Origin: Bacillota bacterium
Lineage (GTDB): Bacteria > Bacillota > Clostridia > Christensenellales > SZUA-584
DNA: 9,565 nt
Assembly: GCA_023396555.1 (NCBI GenBank)
Contig: JAEWWC010000110.1
Location: 1 to 9,565, forward strand
Direction: 5' to 3'
Position numbers and translations under genes: made by a program. Shown in pieces: positions 6,656 through 9,565 of this stretch; position 1 is the stretch's first letter; every line of letters begins with the position of its first letter. Below the pieces are notes generated by a model. It had not been told where the DNA came from. It saw nothing but the letters and a program-made list of their open reading frames with translations, and did not search any database.

Positions 6656-7483
6656 ATGATAACGAAACTGACGGATACAGTGACGCTGAACAACGGCGTG
6701 AAAATGCCGGGGCTGGGCCTGGGCGTTTGGCAGGTGGACGAGGGCCGCGAGGTGGAAGAGTCGGTGGGCGCTGCGCTGAAGGCCGGATACCGCAGCATCG
6801 ATACGGCGGCGGCTTACGGCAACGAAGCGGGCGTAGGCAACGCGATCAAGCACAGCGGCATACCGCGCGACGAGCTGTTCGTCACCACCAAGCTGTGGAA
6901 CGCGCATCACGGCTACGATTCCACTCTGCGCGCACATGAGCAGAGCCTCAAAAAGCTAGGGCTGGACTATGTGGACCTGTACCTCATCCATTGGCCGGTG
7001 AAGGGCAAATATCTCAAAACGTGGCGCGCTTTTGAGACGCTGTATAAAGAAGGGCGCGTCCGCGCCATCGGTGTGAGCAACTTCCAGATACATCATCTGC
7101 AGGACGTGCTGGACAAATTCCCCACCGTGCCCGCGGTCAATCAGGTCGAGCTGCACCCGCTGCTGGCCCAGAAGGAGCTGCGCGCGTTCTGCGCGGAGCA
7201 CGGCATACAGATGGAGGCATGGAGCCCGCTGATGCAGGGGCATCTGAATATCCCCGTGCTGGCGGACATTGCTAAAAAGCACGGTAAGTCGCCCGCGCAG
7301 GTGGTGCTGCGGTGGGATCTGCAGCACGGCATCGTGACGATACCCAAATCGGTGCACGAGCGGCGCATACTCGAGAACGCGGACGTGTTCGGCTTCGAGC
7401 TGGACGCTGCGGACATGGCCTCCATCGACGCGCTGGATAAGGGGCATCGCTTCGGGCCGGACCCGGATAACTTTAACTTCTGA
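6656..7483 (+). CDS. Aldo/keto reductase (AKR5-like)
   Basis: This 275-residue cytoplasmic NADPH-dependent reductase has a (beta/alpha)8 barrel that reduces aldehydes or ketones. The catalytic tetrad is complete: Asp49 and Tyr54 (SIDTAAAYGNE), Lys79 (TTKLWN) and His112 (LIHWPVKG). The signatures GVSNFQ (139-144), VNQVELHP (161-168) and the cofactor-binding IPKSVHERRI (229-238) are all present. Length and motifs resemble the 2,5-diketogluconate reductase/YvgN group, where glyoxal and methylglyoxal are common substrates. The start has GAAAGGA 7 nt upstream. It follows the HAAS gene by 87 nt, across a hairpin, and is probably read through from the PadR promoter. The natural substrate cannot be told from sequence. 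Confidence 0.93.
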   Translation: MITKLTDTVTLNNGVKMPGLGLGVWQVDEGREVEESVGAALKAGYRSIDTAAAYGNEAGVGNAIKHSGIPRDELFVTTKLWNAHHGYDSTLRAHEQSLKKLGLDYVDLYLIHWPVKGKYLKTWRAFETLYKEGRVRAIGVSNFQIHHLQDVLDKFPTVPAVNQVELHPLLAQKELRAFCAEHGIQMEAWSPLMQGHLNIPVLADIAKKHGKSPAQVVLRWDLQHGIVTIPKSVHERRILENADVFGFELDAADMASIDALDKGHRFGPDPDNFNF

Positions 7484-7503
7484 TATCAGCTTGTTATAAT
7501 ACA

Positions 7504-7547
7504 GGGAGTTTTGGGGACTCTGCCCCCAATCCCCCGCTTTTTTTATT
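7504..7547 (+). terminator. Intrinsic terminator after the aldo/keto reductase
   Basis: TTGGGG (7511-7516) and CCCCAA (7524-7529) form the core of a hairpin that extends outward through the GGGAG and CCCCC runs. It is followed by seven T residues (7538-7544). It lies about 20 nt after the reductase stop and ends the plus-strand group. Confidence 0.85.
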
Positions 7548-7648
7548 TAAGAAAAGAAGCAAAAGATATGGGAATTCTGCGAATTGTGACGACTATTGAT
7601 TTACTACTGGGTTGATGGATTTATGCCCTGCTCTATAAGAAAAACACA

Positions 7649-8284
7649 TTAGGCATTATTTAGCCAGTTATGTACGATAATCCTTTTCTCTCTATATTCT
7701 TGATTATAAGTCTCGCAGATGAAATCAAAATATATATCTTCTTTATTAACAAGACATTGATCGCCCAAAGAATCGCCTATGGGATGTCCTGTTTCCGCTT
7801 CAACAAAATCAACTTCCACTAGATTAAATCTAACCCTTGATGCTTCATTTTTACTTAACCCTCCTGATGGGCTATGCTTTCCGTCGCCAAATGCCTTGAA
7901 TACCATTGATTTATTTATTAAATCTTCCTGCTCGAAGGTTCTCCAATTGCCGTTGATCAGAATTTTTATTGGTACTTGTTTTGGCCTGCATTCAATATGA
8001 TTAATCCTTCTATAATTATTGAGCGTGTAGTTATACGTATGGCTATCCTCATAATTTAAACTCACCCCATACTTATATGAGAACGTCTCATACACCATGT
8101 AAAAAAACAAATGTTCTACGATCTCATCCCAGCTATCATAACTAAAAGCAACTACTGGGATAAGATGCGGATACAAAGCATTCAATGCGTTGCTAAAATT
8201 CAACATGATATCCGTGTCACTTATACTGGTTAATTCCTCATCAATCTCATGGTTGATTTCTATTATCTCTCTTCTATCAATCAT
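7649..8284 (-). CDS. Unrecognised 211-residue protein, AT-rich gene
   Basis: I do not recognise this family. The start at 8284 (MIDRREII) is supported by AAGGAG (8291-8296) with 6-nt spacing; the frame remains open upstream for 72 more codons, but that part is better explained as a structured RNA leader. The protein is acidic, with many Tyr, Asn and Asp residues, and has no signal peptide or clear membrane segment. Residues about 45-75 form a hydrophobic, aromatic helical stretch (VAFSYDSWDEIVEHLFFYMV). The second half looks like a mixed beta region containing FGDGKHSPSGG and an EVDFVEAETGHPIGD segment. Cytoplasmic location is likely. Its base composition is much lower in GC than both neighbours, which suggests horizontal acquisition. 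It is single and convergent with the reductase. A defence, immunity or toxin-neutralising role is possible but unsupported. Confidence 0.75.
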   Translation of the reverse strand: MIDRREIIEINHEIDEELTSISDTDIMLNFSNALNALYPHLIPVVAFSYDSWDEIVEHLFFYMVYETFSYKYGVSLNYEDSHTYNYTLNNYRRINHIECRPKQVPIKILINGNWRTFEQEDLINKSMVFKAFGDGKHSPSGGLSKNEASRVRFNLVEVDFVEAETGHPIGDSLGDQCLVNKEDIYFDFICETYNQEYREKRIIVHNWLNNA

Positions 8285-8301
8285 AATAATCTCCTTAGTA
8301 A

Positions 8302-8501
8302 TACAGGTTTTTAACGAAACGCAACTTCTTCTTGGATATCGATCCACACACCGTTTCGTACCGTCTCTTTGTCCGTAAACGCATTCCTTCGTAGCGGTCC
8401 CTTCTACGGAGAATGGAGCACAGTTGGAAACGCCTTCTCGTATAGCCCAATATGTACCCCTTGCCCATGCGGCAATTAACCCCGATGACACAGGAATCGC
8501 T
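8302..8501 (-). ncRNA. Candidate structured leader RNA
   Basis: Between the minus-strand promoter and the orphan gene lies a 200-nt leader rich in self-complementarity. Hairpins include TTGCC-CATGC-GGCAA (8461-8475) and a 12-bp stem with one bulge (8382-8394 with 8404-8415; one position is A.C on the minus strand). An outer stem, ACGAAACG with CGTTTCGT (8314-8321 with 8352-8359), encloses TGGAT-ATCG-ATCCA (8333-8346). GCGTTT occurs three times on this strand (8317-8322, 8377-8382, 8428-8433) and can compete for the single segment ACGAAACG. Size and clostridial setting fit a riboswitch-like leader or a stand-alone RNA such as the raiA motif, but I cannot verify either. No terminator separates it from the gene. 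Two overlapping reading frames stay open through it, which can mislead gene callers. Confidence 0.45.
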
Positions 8502-8507
8502 TCTTCT

Positions 8508-8537
8508 ATTATAATTTACCTTTTTGGGTCTTGTAAA
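8508..8537 (-). promoter_or_regulatory. Promoter of the leader RNA and orphan gene
   Basis: On the minus strand TTTACA (8537-8532) and TATAAT (8513-8508) are separated by 18 nt. Transcription would start near 8501, giving a leader of about 217 nt before the start codon at 8284. This is a good sigma-A type match, and it supports a long untranslated leader instead of a protein starting at 8491. Confidence 0.6.
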
Positions 8538-8616
8538 GTAATGGCATTAACTCAAACTCACCGTTCTGCATATCGTTTCCCACACCGCAGATACTGAGAA
8601 TAGGGCACTGCGTTCG

Positions 8617-8650
8617 TTGACAAAAACCGCGCGCAGGCGTATCTTTGTCA
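8617..8650 (+). promoter_or_regulatory. Promoter of the efflux gene with inverted repeat
   Basis: TTGACA (8617-8622) and TATCTT (8640-8645) are separated by 17 nt and lie 30 bases before the DHA2-type gene. TGACAAA (8618-8624) and TTTGTCA (8644-8650) form a 7-bp perfect inverted repeat with 19 nt between the arms, covering both promoter boxes. That arrangement suits a dimeric or tetrameric repressor such as those controlling drug efflux genes. The promoter is likely; the operator is inference. No regulator gene is next to it inside the window. Confidence 0.6.
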
Positions 8651-8674
8651 GCATACGGCAAGGAGGGGACATCC

Positions 8675-9565
8675 ATGAAGAGAAAACAGACGCTGATGCT
8701 GCTGAGTGTGGCGCTGGGCACGTTCATGTCGGCGCTGGACGCCAGCGTGGTCAACATCGCCGCGCCGGTGATACGGTCGCAATTCGATGTGCCGCTGTCC
8801 ACGGTGGAATGGGTGATCACGGCTTATCTGCTGGTCGTCAGCAGCGTGCTGCTGTTCTTCGGGCGCTTGTCGGACCTGTACGGCCAGAAAAAAGTGTATA
8901 TCACCGGCTTTGCGGTGTTCACGGTAGGTTCTGCGCTGTGCGGGCTGTCGGGAAGCGTCGGCATGCTGATCGCGCTGCGCGTGGTGCAGGCGTTGGGCGC
9001 GGCCATGATGTTTTCCACCAACTCCGCGATCATCACCGCCAACGTTGCACCGGAGCGGCGCGGGCGCGCTTTCTCCGTCAACTCCGTGGCCGTCGCTGTC
9101 GCGCTGGCCACCGGCCCGGTGCTGGGCGGCGCGCTCACCGGAGCGCTGGGCTGGCAGAGCATATTCTACATCAACATTCCCGTCGGCATCGTCGGTGTTA
9201 TTATGGCGCTCAAATTCATCCCTGCGGACCAAAAGCAAACAGCCATACCGATGGACATACCCGGCAGCGCGATGATATTCGCCGCGCTGTTCCTGTTGCT
9301 GCTGCCGCTCAACCAGCTGGGCGCGGGCATGGCTCCGTGGTTGTTCGCACTGCTGCTGGGCGCGGGCGTCGCGTTGGGCATGGCGTTCATTGTCTACCAG
9401 CGCCGCGCGCCCTACCCCATACTGTCGCTGTCGCTGTTCAAAAGCCGCGTGTTTTCGGCCAGCCTCGCCGCCGCGGTTTTGAACTATACGGCCATGTACA
9501 TCATGGTGTTTCTGACGCCGTTCTATCTGCAGACCGTCCGCCTGTTCACCCCTGCCGAAGCAGGG
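8675..9565 (+). CDS. DHA2-type MFS drug efflux transporter (partial, 5' end)
   Basis: The first 297 codons of a major facilitator of the EmrB/QacA type (DHA2, usually 14 transmembrane helices and about 450-500 residues); the gene continues past the window. AAGGAGGGG (8660-8668) is 8 nt or less from the ATG. Visible motifs are the family motif in TM1, LDASVVNIAAPV (residues 21-32), motif A in GRLSDLYGQKK (63-73), the motif B region ALRVVQALGAA (100-110) with its conserved Arg, and motif C in GPVLGGALTGALGW (147-160). FYINIPVGI (164-172) closes the first six-helix half. Nine or ten helices are present before the edge. It is expected to be a proton antiporter exporting hydrophobic drugs or metabolites. 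It is divergent from the orphan gene. Substrate is unknown. Confidence 0.93.
   Translation, partial: MKRKQTLMLLSVALGTFMSALDASVVNIAAPVIRSQFDVPLSTVEWVITAYLLVVSSVLLFFGRLSDLYGQKKVYITGFAVFTVGSALCGLSGSVGMLIALRVVQALGAAMMFSTNSAIITANVAPERRGRAFSVNSVAVAVALATGPVLGGALTGALGWQSIFYINIPVGIVGVIMALKFIPADQKQTAIPMDIPGSAMIFAALFLLLLPLNQLGAGMAPWLFALLLGAGVALGMAFIVYQRRAPYPILSLSLFKSRVFSASLAAAVLNYTAMYIMVFLTPFYLQTVRLFTPAEAG

Noticed and set aside
8285..8491. N-terminal extension of the orphan protein starting with GTG at 8491
   Set aside because: AAGGAG directly before ATG 8284 and a structured leader explain the region better; the extension is basic and Cys/Arg-rich, unlike the acidic remainder.
8509..8580. Minus-strand tail ending MPLLYKTQKGKL just before the leader promoter
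   Set aside because: It could be the end of a lost gene, but no ribosome binding site or family signature is visible and its upstream part is antisense to the transporter gene.
8648..9390. Several long minus-strand ORFs opposite the efflux gene
   Set aside because: They are shadows of GC-rich codon usage in the DHA2 transporter; their translations are low-complexity His/Arg/Gln or Ala-rich.
1..9565. CRISPR arrays, tRNA or rRNA genes, complete insertion sequences
   Set aside because: I found no regularly spaced repeats, no cloverleaf-like segment and no transposase with terminal inverted repeats.

Overview
The window looks like chromosomal DNA of a Gram-positive bacterium of the Bacillota, most likely a Clostridia-like carbohydrate degrader. 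The reasons are strong purine-rich ribosome binding sites before nearly every gene, a PadR regulator translationally coupled to a HAAS-type membrane protein, a secreted multi-domain GH43 enzyme ending in a FIMAH-like module, and intrinsic terminators with T-runs. This placement is inference; no rRNA or marker gene is present.

Base composition is a mosaic. The left end (1 to about 640) is AT-rich and mostly holds debris: a 38-codon ORF resembling the first residues of a mobile-element ParB protein, and an in-frame but headless fragment of a sugar ABC-transporter binding protein. A 17-bp perfect palindrome lies in the spacer of a possible promoter. Next comes a large secreted glycoside hydrolase (699-3938) of intermediate composition, closed by a near-ideal terminator (3998-4037).

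From about 4200 to 7490 the DNA is clearly GC-rich. An alpha/beta hydrolase on the minus strand is divergent from a plus-strand group: padR-like regulator, HAAS-type six-helix membrane protein (ATGA overlap), then an aldo/keto reductase behind a hairpin that may be a terminator or attenuator. A T-tailed terminator follows the reductase. The PadR promoter is close to consensus.

From about 7560 to 8540 the composition drops again. A minus-strand gene for an unrecognised 211-residue protein is preceded by its own promoter and a roughly 200-nt leader with several hairpins and repeated complementary motifs. I read this leader as a structured RNA rather than an N-terminal protein extension, and it is the most interesting object in the window. 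At the right edge, a divergent GC-rich gene for a DHA2-type (EmrB/QacA-like) efflux transporter starts at 8675 and runs off the end; its promoter carries a 7-bp inverted repeat spanning both promoter boxes.

Functionally, the left half concerns extracellular degradation of arabinose- or xylose-containing polysaccharide, with a vanished uptake system beside it. The middle is a small PadR-controlled envelope/redox module, and the right is an efflux gene facing an orphan gene with an RNA leader.
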